DNA of 6,890 nucleotides, from the NCBI GenBank assembly GCA_003265975.1, contig QFBU01000064.1, positions 1-6,890 on the forward strand, written 5' to 3'. Each line of letters begins with the position of its first letter. Position 1 is the stretch's first letter. The notes under the pieces are model-generated. The model worked only from the letters and a program-made list of their open reading frames with translations, was not told the origin of the DNA and ran no database searches. The stretch is from Candidatus Marinamargulisbacteria bacterium SCGC AAA071-K20. Its GTDB lineage: Bacteria > Margulisbacteria > Marinamargulisbacteria > GCA-2716485 > AAA071-K20. Position numbers and translations under genes: made by a program. Below, piece after piece: positions 1 through 6,779 of this stretch.

Positions 1-222
1 GCCCCGATTTGGTCTGTAACTCAACTTGAAGATGGCCGACTGGTTTCTGCATCGTGGGATAACACCTTGAAAGTATGGGATCTAAAACAAGAGCAAGGTC
101 CAGAATGTGTCGCAACACTTCACGGACATACTTCCGATATTTTGTCTGTAACTCAACTTGAAGATGGCCGACTGGTTTCTTCATTGCATGATGGCACCTT
201 GAAAGTATGGGGCGCCGTTTAG
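1..222 (+). CDS. WD40-repeat protein, C-terminal fragment (5' end outside window)
   Basis: The frame is open from base 1 and ends at TAG 220-222, giving 73 residues with no start in view, so only the C-terminus is here. It contains about one and a half WD40-type blades. The phrase SVTQLEDGRLVS occurs twice, each copy followed by a 'TLKVW' strand, with GHTSDI between them as the usual GH turn. The period is 44 residues (132 bp). The last blade ends in LKVWGAV just before the stop. WD40 propellers are protein-interaction scaffolds. In bacteria, blades this alike are common at the C-terminus of large NTPase, kinase or protease proteins, some of them defence sensors, but the effector domain is not visible, so no function is assigned. 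It converges with the minus-strand remnant and array, and has its own terminator at 264-311. Confidence 0.85.
   Translation, partial: APIWSVTQLEDGRLVSASWDNTLKVWDLKQEQGPECVATLHGHTSDILSVTQLEDGRLVSSLHDGTLKVWGAV
13..180 (+). repeat. Near-identical WD40 blade repeat (132-bp period)
   Basis: A 36-bp stretch at 13-48 is repeated exactly at 145-180, and a further shared block (accttgaaagtatggg) follows each copy. Identity at the DNA level, including third codon positions, implies recent duplication or gene conversion between blades. The number of blades may therefore vary between strains. Confidence 0.85.
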
Positions 223-263
223 AATAACGTGAACATAAGCGTCCCTTATATTTTAAGGGGGTG

Positions 264-311
264 GGGATCATTAAGACTCGGACTAAAAAGACTTAATGAA
301 ATCCCTTTTTT
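264..311 (+). terminator. Rho-independent terminator of the WD40 gene
   Basis: The left arm gggat (264-268) plus cattaag (269-275) pairs perfectly with cttaatg (292-298) and atccc (301-305), with a 2-nt bulge (aa, 299-300). The loop is 16 nt and a run of six T (306-311) follows. This gives a 12-bp stem and U-tract in the right place, 42 bp after the WD40 stop. No A-run lies to its left, so it should act only on plus-strand transcription. A smaller 6-bp hairpin (243-248 with 254-259) lies just before it without a T-run. Confidence 0.7.
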
Positions 312-420
312 CTAAACGAATGGTCATAGCTATAGATGAAACCTTGTATTTTTTTGCTAAATCAAAAATAAAGTCTTCGGAAAGTTCTTTTAAACCTTCT
401 AACTCTTCTTTTTCTTTTTT
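283..420 (-). pseudogene. Truncated C-terminal remnant, ImmA/IrrE-like, cut off at the CRISPR array
   Basis: On the minus strand an open frame of 45 codons runs from the edge of the terminal CRISPR repeat to TAG at 285-283. The peptide begins KKEKEELEGLKELSEDF and continues FDLAKKYKVSSIAMTIRLEK, then RDFIKSF. The 'LAKKYKVSSIAMTIRLEK' part fits the helix-turn-helix-like C-terminal pattern of ImmA/IrrE-family metallopeptidases (LA..F.VS..A...RL..LG); this assignment is from memory of the family. The catalytic HExxH part is absent. The frame continues through the repeat but meets a stop in the adjoining spacer (454-456), and no start codon precedes the conserved part. The likely reading is a gene whose 5' portion was lost when the array came to lie here. 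The stop codon sits in the loop of the opposing terminator. Confidence 0.5.
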
Positions 421-1047
421 TTCTAAGCTGCCTGTGCGGCAGTGAACCTTCTTTTATTGACATGATCTTTCTCCTTTTTTTTCTAAGCTGCCTGTGCGGC
501 AGTGAACGTAATATTACTGATATCAACGTTGCCATTAATTTTCTAAGCTGCCTGTGCGGCAGTGAACGGGTGCGTTAAATCTAATCCTGAATCTAATACT
601 TTCTAAGCTGCCTGTGCGGCAGTGAACGTCATTTGCTACTCCTTTAAATCAGCCTTTCTTTTCTAAGCTGCCTGTGCGGCAGTGAACAAAATGTGGTCTG
701 GGGTAGGGTATAACTTTGTTTTCTAAGCTGCCTGTGCGGCAGTGAACGTAAATACACAGACAGAAGATATATGTCTTGATTTCTAAGCTGCCTGTGCGGC
801 AGTGAACAACGCTTCTTTTATATCAGAAATAACAGGACTTTTCTAAGCTGCCTGTGCGGCAGTGAACCGAATACACTTGTTCATCAAGTAGCCTCTACTT
901 TTCTAAGCTGCCTGTGCGGCAGTGAACGAGATGATCTATTCCTGGGAAGGAATAACAGATTTCTAAGCTGCCTGTGCGGCAGTGAACTTTATCTAAGTAC
1001 GTTTTAAGTGACTCTAATTTTTCTAAGCTGCCTGTGCGGCAGTGAAC
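420..1047 (-). CRISPR. Type I-F CRISPR array, 11 repeats, 10 spacers
   Basis: Eleven 28-bp repeats start every 60 bp from 420 to 1020 and all are identical. The ten spacers are each exactly 32 bp (448-479, then every 60 bp to 988-1019). In crRNA sense (minus strand) the repeat is GTTCA, the arm CTGCC, loop GCACA, arm GGCAG, then the handle CTTAGAAA. This is the I-F type, with a 5-bp hairpin and a predicted Cas6f cut after the stem that leaves an 8-nt 5' handle. The GTTCA end faces right, so the leader is at 1048 and above, the spacer at 988-1019 is the newest and 448-479 the oldest. The array is co-directional with the cas operon. Flanks at 360 and 1080 show no further or degenerate repeats. 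The spacers share no obvious sequence and I saw no match to the rest of the window. Confidence 0.98.
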
Positions 1048-1055
1048 AGCTCTAT

Positions 1056-1136
1056 TAATGGGTTTATGAGTTCAAAATAGTAGAATAGTCAAAAATACCT
1101 TTTTTTAAAACTAATCGGATTATGAGTTCAAAATCG
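1056..1136 (-). repeat. 25-bp imperfect direct repeat in the CRISPR leader
   Basis: The copies at 1056-1080 and 1112-1136 match at 22 of 25 positions and share an exact 15-bp core, ttatgagttcaaaat on the plus strand (1064-1078 and 1120-1134), 56 bp apart. They are unrelated to the CRISPR repeat. The inner copy lies 9-33 bp from the first repeat, close to the integration site. The spacing of about five helical turns would put both on nearly the same face of the DNA, consistent with a paired protein-binding site. That role is inferred. Confidence 0.75.
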
Positions 1137-1146
1137 TGTCCTTCAA
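1119..1146 (-). promoter_or_regulatory. Candidate sigma-70 promoter for the pre-crRNA
   Basis: On the minus strand TTGAAG (1146-1141) is followed after 16 bp by CATAAT (1124-1119), which is 4/6 and 5/6 to the -35 and -10 consensus. Transcription would start near 1112 and enter the first repeat after about 65 nt. The -10 overlaps the outer copy of the leader direct repeat, so a protein bound there could repress it. In AT-rich DNA such matches also arise by chance. Confidence 0.35.
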
Positions 1147-1192
1147 AAAAAGAGTAGGAATTGGAACAATCGGTAACATAGAGTAGATATAA

Positions 1193-1200
1193 CACCTCCT
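1193..1200 (-). promoter_or_regulatory. Consensus Shine-Dalgarno sequence inside the leader
   Basis: The minus strand reads AGGAGGTG, a full match to the 16S rRNA anti-Shine-Dalgarno. The next ATG (1179-1177) is 13 nt downstream, longer than usual, and opens a 19-codon frame, MLPIVPIPTLFLKDTILNS, ending with TAA at 1122-1120. An overlapping frame from the GTG at 1195 would run 43 residues to TAA at 1066-1064, but its start lies inside the site. No peptide homology is recognised. It may be a leader peptide, a relic of a lost gene, or chance. Confidence 0.35.
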
Positions 1201-1280
1201 ATCGGAACCTATCATTCGGTATTATTGATTTTTTGAATTTGAACAAGGTTATTTTGGGAGAGTTGGTCATTTTTGAACCT

Positions 1281-1358
1281 CACAACAGAATTGAGTGTTT
1301 TTTTCACAAGGTAAAGTAAAATACTACTCATTTATGCCCCATATTTCTTTCTGTTGTG
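1281..1358. repeat. 10-bp inverted repeat downstream of cas6f
   Basis: cacaacagaa (1281-1290) is the exact reverse complement of ttctgttgtg (1349-1358), with 58 bp between. The right arm touches the cas6f stop codon. In the operon mRNA this could close a large stem-loop in the cas6f 3' region, but there is no U-tract, so it is not a typical intrinsic terminator. Confidence 0.45.
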
Positions 1359-1910
1359 TTAAAACCATGGGACGGTAGCGGTTTTGGACAGGCCAAATTG
1401 GTCGAACTCGCCATTAACAGGATTATTAAGTAATTCTCCAAATTCAATATAGCGTCGATGCTTATGTCCATTAGATCTACTCACTAATTCTACGTAGGGA
1501 TTATCAAGTCCTTTAGTAAACATTTTGGCCTTATAGACTTTTACGTCATCCGCTGAAATAGTGCCGCGCTTTAATAAGCGATTAAGTTTTGCTTGGCTCA
1601 TGGTGGTTTGTTTTCGACTAATAGTTCGGAATTGAACGCCATCAGGCACTGCTGTTATACCACTTATATCGCAGTAACCGCTTATGCCACCGAGCCAACT
1701 CATCTTTTGTAACTGTGATAAATCGCCTTCAGAACCATGAATTCTGAGCATATTTCCAAATAGCACTTTGTAACGAGGAAAGCTGATACCTATCGATGTG
1801 GAGTTAACGTCGCACAGTGTTTCGTGAAGTTTGGTATAAACATTGTTGAGTAGCCTATTAACCGGCATTTCACTATCTGGTTTTAATTCAATATTGATAA
1901 AAAAATTCAT
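1359..1910 (-). CDS. cas6f: Cas6f (Csy4) crRNA-processing endoribonuclease
   Basis: This 183-residue protein cuts the pre-crRNA at the 3' base of the repeat hairpin and stays bound to it as the head of the effector complex. Its length matches Pseudomonas Csy4 (about 187 aa). His29 falls exactly at the catalytic histidine position of Csy4, within KLHETL. Ser144 and Ser146 in the SRSNGHKHRR segment align with the active-site serine region. A basic segment around residues 99-115 (SRKQTT to LLKRG) corresponds to the arginine-rich helix that grips the hairpin, and the C-terminus GLSKTATVPWF has the family's terminal G-LSK...VPWF signature. The start is ATG 1910 with a strong site AGGGAGA a few bases upstream. 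It is the last gene of the operon, 12 bp after cas5fv, next to the leader, and its substrate hairpin is present in every repeat of the adjacent array. Confidence 0.95.
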   Translation of the reverse strand: MNFFINIELKPDSEMPVNRLLNNVYTKLHETLCDVNSTSIGISFPRYKVLFGNMLRIHGSEGDLSQLQKMSWLGGISGYCDISGITAVPDGVQFRTISRKQTTMSQAKLNRLLKRGTISADDVKVYKAKMFTKGLDNPYVELVSRSNGHKHRRYIEFGELLNNPVNGEFDQFGLSKTATVPWF

Positions 1911-1922
1911 GATAGATTCTCC

Positions 1923-2927
1923 CTAAATCCGAATTTTAGATACATAAGCTAGTCCTTTTTTACCTAAGTAAAATGACGAAACGCCGGCATTTTCGATTAA
2001 GGCTTTAAAATCTAAAGCCGCTTCACGTTCAATAGCTATGTTAATATTGAGCGTCCCGCCAGCTTTTCCCATCAAAGAAGTAACTTCTCCTATCCCTTTT
2101 ACTTTTTCTTTACGAACATAGGGATTACCCCAAATTTTCTTTTTCTCACCAGAAGTATAACGAGCCATAAAGTCCTTTTTAGTAAATCCGTTATTTGAAA
2201 TTCCGCTTAACCCTCCTGCTTTGGTTTTGGCAGATGAGACGTCGTATTCTGTCGATAACCTCTCCAACTGTAGATATAAAGCTGAACAATAAAGGCTGAT
2301 AAGCAGGACTTCTTCTTTTCGATTTAAGCCATTAAATTTATCATACTTGTCGTTCAAGTAAACAAATGCCTCGTTTACCAAACCTGCATTTAGTACCGGT
2401 TTATATTTAAATATTTCCTCAAGTCGTCCAATAATAACCAAAGGATTAGGATCAGTTTTTTGCTCAATTTTTTTACTATTAAGAATAAAGTCACATAATC
2501 CATCTACATCAAGAGCTAAGATACCCCACAGTTGTGCAGAGTAGTCCGAGCAAAATATAGAGTCATCGACTTTAATCATTCCTGTGTAGGAATTTTGATC
2601 TTCACTTCCTGAAATATTTCTAATGTAAGTTATTTCCTGATTGACATAATCCGGCAGGTCTTCGAATGTAACTAATGGTTCAATTTCTTTGAAGTAGTAT
2701 TTTTCGTGTTCTCTTGCTTGATATAGCTTTCGCTGATCACCAAGTAGCCTATTCAAGACCCCCATTACGGTATCATGGGTAACCGAGCGTGAAATATAGT
2801 TTTCTTTTTTTTTTAAACTAGTCATCGAACCAATGAATTTTCTACCCAGTGGAGGTAACGGCTCGTTATTTGAACCATCCAAAAATGAATTGCGCCAGCT
2901 GGATTCATATTTAATTTCAATTTTCAT
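1923..2927 (-). CDS. cas5fv: Cas5fv, variant I-F Cas5 with built-in PAM-reading wedge
   Basis: This 334-residue Cas5 binds the crRNA 5' handle and caps the Cas7fv filament. In the S. putrefaciens I-Fv complex, Cas5fv carries an extra alpha-helical wedge domain that reads the GG PAM and separates the target strands, replacing the absent Cas8f. Family membership rests on the N-terminal segment YESSWRNSFLDGSNNEPLP (residues 8-25), the TVMGVLNRLLGDQRKLYQAR block (53-72), AKTKAGGLSGIS (233-244), the IWGNP block (265-269), and the C-terminal AGVSSFYLGKKGLAYVS (314-330). These are recalled as nearly the same in the CN-32 protein. The less conserved middle (about 75-230) is the probable wedge region. 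The start is ATG 2927, preceded by a modest AAGG site and 12 bp after cas7fv. An A10 run (2814-2805 on the coding strand) spans codons 39-42, a possible slippage site; the frame is intact as read. Confidence 0.9.
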   Translation of the reverse strand: MKIEIKYESSWRNSFLDGSNNEPLPPLGRKFIGSMTSLKKKENYISRSVTHDTVMGVLNRLLGDQRKLYQAREHEKYYFKEIEPLVTFEDLPDYVNQEITYIRNISGSEDQNSYTGMIKVDDSIFCSDYSAQLWGILALDVDGLCDFILNSKKIEQKTDPNPLVIIGRLEEIFKYKPVLNAGLVNEAFVYLNDKYDKFNGLNRKEEVLLISLYCSALYLQLERLSTEYDVSSAKTKAGGLSGISNNGFTKKDFMARYTSGEKKKIWGNPYVRKEKVKGIGEVTSLMGKAGGTLNINIAIEREAALDFKALIENAGVSSFYLGKKGLAYVSKIRI

Positions 2928-2939
2928 GTTATGAATACC

Positions 2940-3896
2940 TTATTTTTGATAAAAGTAGGTTGCAAATTCAGCTTCTGATATTACCTCAACACTATTTTCA
3001 TCACGCTTGATTCTCATCATTTTATTGCTGCCGTTGTAATCAACCAAAACATCATCTACATACATATATGATTTTGCCTGGCGAATAGATAATTCACTAA
3101 TCAACTCAATGGTGTAGTCTACAAGGGCTTGAATAGCATCTTGATTCAATAAAATACCGACTTCACCTTCTTCAAAAATAGTGCCATTGCGCACATAATT
3201 TTCATGAAAAGTAGCAACAGGCTTAAGATTTGGATTAAGGAATTGAATAAAGTCTTGAATAGCCTGTGCAACACTTTCCCCTTGGCCAACTTTTATCAAC
3301 ATCGCTTCTCGATCAAATTTTTTATCTAGTGATATAAATTGCAACTGTTCAATGTTGATTGAGCCATAGGAAATATATTTAGTATCGCCAAATGTAGTTT
3401 TTGAAAAGAAGGATGAGTTATCTCTCTCTCCAGCTTGACCAAACTGTTCAAAATTACCGTTACCTAATTGGTCTACAAAATCTTCAATTAATAAAGGGCT
3501 AGTTCTTTTATTTTGGCTAGAAGGCACAACATAACCGCGGATTAACCCAGTCACAGACGCAAGCATATTAGTTAAATTATCTATTTTGTTTTTGTTTGCA
3601 TAATGCACATCAAAGGCTTGATTTCTAAACAGATGATGACGAATACAATTTTGACTAATGTATAAGGGCGTTTTTTTGAAATCAATGTCAGTTGCTTCTT
3701 TTCTATATTTGTAACCCGTTTCTTCTTTCACTTTTCCTGTTAAGTTTGTGTAACCGCGTAGCTTTGGCAGAGTGTGGTTATCAACTGTTTTTCCTCCATC
3801 TCCTGTTAACGATGTCGGACCATTCCAATTCACAACACCATGCCCCAGCGCAGTAATTTTAAAATCGACACTTTTAATACCTGTTACTTTTTCCAT
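2940..3896 (-). CDS. cas7fv: Cas7fv, crRNA-coating backbone subunit
   Basis: This 318-residue protein is the repeated backbone of the I-Fv Cascade; several copies coat the spacer part of the crRNA and set complex length. It is recognised from the N-terminus VTGIKSVDFKITALGHGVVN (residues 4-23), LPKLRGYTNLTGK (43-55), LYISQNCIRHHLFRNQAFD (78-96), GLIRGYVVPSSQNKRTSPL (117-135), the KTTFGDTKYISYGS block (166-179), and the C-terminal QAKSYMYVDD (273-282) and KMMRIKRDE (292-300). All closely match the CN-32 Cas7fv as I remember it. Standard I-F Cas7 (Csy3) is longer and differs in sequence. The start is ATG 3896; the site GGACGAGGAG just upstream lies within the last codons of cas2-3, whose stop is 3 bp away, suggesting coupled translation. 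The reading frame is complete. Confidence 0.93.
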   Translation of the reverse strand: MEKVTGIKSVDFKITALGHGVVNWNGPTSLTGDGGKTVDNHTLPKLRGYTNLTGKVKEETGYKYRKEATDIDFKKTPLYISQNCIRHHLFRNQAFDVHYANKNKIDNLTNMLASVTGLIRGYVVPSSQNKRTSPLLIEDFVDQLGNGNFEQFGQAGERDNSSFFSKTTFGDTKYISYGSINIEQLQFISLDKKFDREAMLIKVGQGESVAQAIQDFIQFLNPNLKPVATFHENYVRNGTIFEEGEVGILLNQDAIQALVDYTIELISELSIRQAKSYMYVDDVLVDYNGSNKMMRIKRDENSVEVISEAEFATYFYQK

Positions 3897-3899
3897 GTT

Positions 3900-6779
3900 T
3901 TACTCCTCGTCCTCTGTGGTTTGATTAATTTGCTTAATTGAGATTGCGCCTATGGGTTGTTTATCACAAACCGCATAATAAATGGAGTGCGAGTGCCTTG
4001 CACTGTCACCGCCCACTTGCAGCAAATCATTGCTAGTATAGCTTAAATAAATAGGTAATTCTGGATCACGTGCTTCATTTAACAATATATTATCATTGTA
4101 AGATTTAATACCTCCCATTATGTTGTGATGATTTTTAAACATGTGTGCCAGCAAGTCTTTGTCACTTTGGCCATAGCCTCTAATCGCAGTTGTTGAATAG
4201 GTTAAATTATCAATATTGCTATCATCATCTAGTGGCATTGAATAGGCGTATTCTTCGAGAAAGCTTATTTTTTCAGGATTACTCACGTCGACAATGGCTA
4301 ACTGCACAAAGCGGTTATCTCCTCTCAAAGATCCTTTACTGATTTTACTACGCTGCTGATCTTTATTTTTCTTTGGCTGAACTACGATTGGATCAATCAC
4401 CTTGGCATCTATTTTTTTAACACTTTCTTTGAGTGCTGCCACTAAATCACTTTCGATGAAACGCTTCGTGCTTGCTGAGCGATGAAACTCCCGATAGCAC
4501 TCGTAGATTTCTGTCAGAGTGAATATTTTACCTTCAAGAGAATTAAGTAGAAATTGATACCAGGCACGTACTGAACTGAGTACATACATTTTAGCTAAAA
4601 ACCGTGACGATGGACTATTACCTTTTGGCTGAGTTATCGAGATAGGCACAGCTAAAGTATATGTGTTGACACTATCACGTTGGCCAAAACGATCTAATCG
4701 ACCTAAGCGTTGCAAACAGTCTTCCGCATTGGTAATTTCTGCCACCATATAGTCGCAACTTATATTTAATGAGGCTTGTACTATTGGACCACTACGCAAC
4801 ACATCGAATTTGCGTGTGCCTCCTTGTTTATATGATTCGTACACCTCTTCAAACAATTTTTGTTTATCGCTTTTAATAAATTTGGAATGCAGTAGCACAG
4901 CGTTTTCATTATGCTGATTAGCAATGAAACTATTTTGCGCAGTAAGTGCCATATTACTAATAACAAAAGTACTCTCGTTTTGTGGTGTAAATAATGGATT
5001 AGATTTATCCAGTAGGTTGTCATCAAATACGTTGAATTCAAGTTGATACTGACTTTGGTTAAACGACGGCATTAATTTGATATCATCCTCATGAATACCA
5101 AGTAATTCTTCTACAAAAACATAATGTGGAGTAGCTGAAACCAGTAAGATATTAGCATGTCGCTCTTGCATTTTTTTCGCCGCAACAAGTTCTGCAAATA
5201 ATAAGTTAAACGCAGGCATATTGACGTATTCATGAAATTCATCAAACACCACATTCACATTTAAAAATTCAATTAAGGTATTGGCTTTAGTATGGCTTAT
5301 CACCGAGCCAAGTATTTGATCTATTGTGGTAATGATAATGTCGCCAGAAAAGTTTTCATTCCCTGGTATCGGATTGTCCCATTGGTTATGAAACTTAAAC
5401 TCGCCTGTATTGATCTCAATGGTGCTATTTGGCAAATATTGTTCTGACGTCAGTTCATAAAACAAACCCTGGCAGACTTGGACGCGGGGACATATCCAGA
5501 CTATTCGTTTAGCTCCTTGTAGTTTTGCCCATTCCAATGCGATTTTTGTTTTACCGCAACCTGCCGCACCTGCGAGAACAGCAACATCTTCTGCTGTCGT
5601 TAGCTGAGTTGCTATTTCGTTTTGCTTTAAGCTTCTCTCACTGTTAGGAAAGAAAGAAGCAAGACAAGTCTCAATGTCGGAACTTAATGTTGATTCAACT
5701 TCAAGTAACTCACTAACGATCTCATCAAGTGAGCGATTTAATATTGCTTCATGTAATTCGTTTGCCGTTAAAGAAGAAACAACTCTATCTGCGGTGATCA
5801 CACAAGCCCGTACACTATTATTGAGCGCATTGGTTTTAACATTTCTACTATTGTCTTTTACTGATTCTTCTAATTCATAATCTTTGTATTTTGGTAAAGC
5901 TGGAGCATCAGGCAATCCGCTTTCCATATCATCTAATGCTTGAATAACAAACGCTTGCTCTAATGATGTTTTATCCAGTTTTCGATATTTTTTATCAATT
6001 CCTGCAACTTGCTTAAGCATAGACTGCGCTTGTTTCACAATATCACTAAGGGCTGTACCTTTCTGATTTGAAATGAGCTTTTTGTGGATATCTTTATACG
6101 TCGTAAAATTATTCTTATCTTTACGATATGGCTTGGCATGATGCCAATATATGGCATGTTTAATAGAGCGTTTGTTAGCTGGATTTATTGCTTTTAATTC
6201 TTGTTTATCTAAAAGATGGTAGAGCAATAATGAAACTTCGTTATGCCTTGGATGCTTTTCAAAACTGAATTTAGCATCATCAATATGCTGACCATCATCT
6301 GCGATAAAGCCTTTCTTTTTCGGATTTGTCACCCAAGATTGAAATATCGGGTCGATTTTACCGAGGTCGTGTAAGCAACCAGCAATAAAATTGACTGTCG
6401 TAACCTGCGGAGCTTCAGGCAATAGCTTTCTATGTAATTGCTCAGCGAAATAACCTACCGAAAATAGATGTTCTGCGAGTGGTTGCAGTTTCGTATTCGC
6501 ATATAATACGCCCGCTTTTGGTTTATCAGTTAAAATATCCATAAAAACCTCTTTCTCTGTATAATTTACCGAAACAATCCCCAAATGATTAAATTTACTT
6601 TTATTCCCAACAATCCAAACTAACTCCGTCCTCGACCGGCTTCTTATCCAATGACAACTTACCGCTGTACTTTTACTGGCGGTTTGGCGCAGCATTTTTT
6701 TAACTGTGAGCAGTCCATCCTTCGTAATCACCGTCTGCCAAGTATTATCCCCAATTCTGTCAGCAAACGAATCCAACAC
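3900..6779 (-). CDS. cas2-3: Cas2-3 fusion: HD nuclease-helicase with N-terminal Cas2 domain (N-terminus irregular)
   Basis: The effector nuclease-helicase of I-F systems: it unwinds and cuts targets and, through its Cas2 domain, joins Cas1 in spacer acquisition. From the GTG at 6779, 959 residues follow. Residues 1-80 are most of a Cas2 domain (LDSFADRIGDNTWQT, CHWIRSRSRTELVWIVG). The HD nuclease shows H103, H137-D138 (GCLHDLGK), W212-HH-AKP and D331 (TADRVVS). The helicase shows Walker A GAAGCGKT (404-411), DEFH (513-516), SAT (548-550) and QRLGRLDR (690-697). A C-terminal domain follows. All key residues are present, so activity is expected. Usual length is about 1,050-1,100. GTG 6779 is probably not the true start: the same frame upstream encodes LIFVSQCEKKALKRTRQ, the conserved Cas2 beginning, and stays open to the window edge without ATG, GTG or TTG. 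See the separate entry at 6780-6843. Confidence 0.92.
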   Translation of the reverse strand: MLDSFADRIGDNTWQTVITKDGLLTVKKMLRQTASKSTAVSCHWIRSRSRTELVWIVGNKSKFNHLGIVSVNYTEKEVFMDILTDKPKAGVLYANTKLQPLAEHLFSVGYFAEQLHRKLLPEAPQVTTVNFIAGCLHDLGKIDPIFQSWVTNPKKKGFIADDGQHIDDAKFSFEKHPRHNEVSLLLYHLLDKQELKAINPANKRSIKHAIYWHHAKPYRKDKNNFTTYKDIHKKLISNQKGTALSDIVKQAQSMLKQVAGIDKKYRKLDKTSLEQAFVIQALDDMESGLPDAPALPKYKDYELEESVKDNSRNVKTNALNNSVRACVITADRVVSSLTANELHEAILNRSLDEIVSELLEVESTLSSDIETCLASFFPNSERSLKQNEIATQLTTAEDVAVLAGAAGCGKTKIALEWAKLQGAKRIVWICPRVQVCQGLFYELTSEQYLPNSTIEINTGEFKFHNQWDNPIPGNENFSGDIIITTIDQILGSVISHTKANTLIEFLNVNVVFDEFHEYVNMPAFNLLFAELVAAKKMQERHANILLVSATPHYVFVEELLGIHEDDIKLMPSFNQSQYQLEFNVFDDNLLDKSNPLFTPQNESTFVISNMALTAQNSFIANQHNENAVLLHSKFIKSDKQKLFEEVYESYKQGGTRKFDVLRSGPIVQASLNISCDYMVAEITNAEDCLQRLGRLDRFGQRDSVNTYTLAVPISITQPKGNSPSSRFLAKMYVLSSVRAWYQFLLNSLEGKIFTLTEIYECYREFHRSASTKRFIESDLVAALKESVKKIDAKVIDPIVVQPKKNKDQQRSKISKGSLRGDNRFVQLAIVDVSNPEKISFLEEYAYSMPLDDDSNIDNLTYSTTAIRGYGQSDKDLLAHMFKNHHNIMGGIKSYNDNILLNEARDPELPIYLSYTSNDLLQVGGDSARHSHSIYYAVCDKQPIGAISIKQINQTTEDEE

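Larger units (their letters stand above)
1048..1358 (-). promoter_or_regulatory. CRISPR leader and cas6f-array intergenic region
   Basis: This 311-bp AT-rich stretch separates the cas6f stop from the leader-proximal repeat. Repeat orientation makes it the leader, the region that carries the array promoter and, in I-F systems, the signals for directional spacer integration. It holds a 25-bp imperfect direct repeat (1056-1080 and 1112-1136), a candidate promoter (1119-1146), a strong Shine-Dalgarno-like AGGAGGTG (1200-1193), and a 10-bp inverted repeat (1281-1290 with 1349-1358). I found no full IHF consensus; only a half-match, AATCAA, appears at 1230-1225. No convincing terminator follows cas6f, so operon transcripts may read into the array. 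No recognisable gene lies here, only short frames of 19, 23 and 39 codons. Confidence 0.8.

Noticed and set aside
243..259. Small hairpin after the WD40 stop
   Set aside because: Six-base stem without a T-run on either strand; the better terminator is just downstream.
1080..1107. A further degenerate CRISPR repeat beyond 1047
   Set aside because: At the expected 60-bp step the sequence shows no resemblance to the repeat.
1222..1240. Possible IHF site in the leader
   Set aside because: Only the AATCAA half matches; the second half of the consensus fails and the distance to the first repeat is about 180 bp.
1212..1331. Minus-strand frame of 39 codons in the leader region (MSSILLYLVKK...)
   Set aside because: Only a weak GGGG before the ATG, no recognised homology, and stops early; kept as chance in AT-rich DNA.
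4781..5041. Minus-strand frame of 86 codons
   Set aside because: Out-of-frame shadow inside the helicase part of cas2-3.
5674..5880. Plus-strand frame of 68 codons
   Set aside because: Lies antisense inside the well-supported cas2-3 gene and has a low-complexity serine/leucine-rich product.
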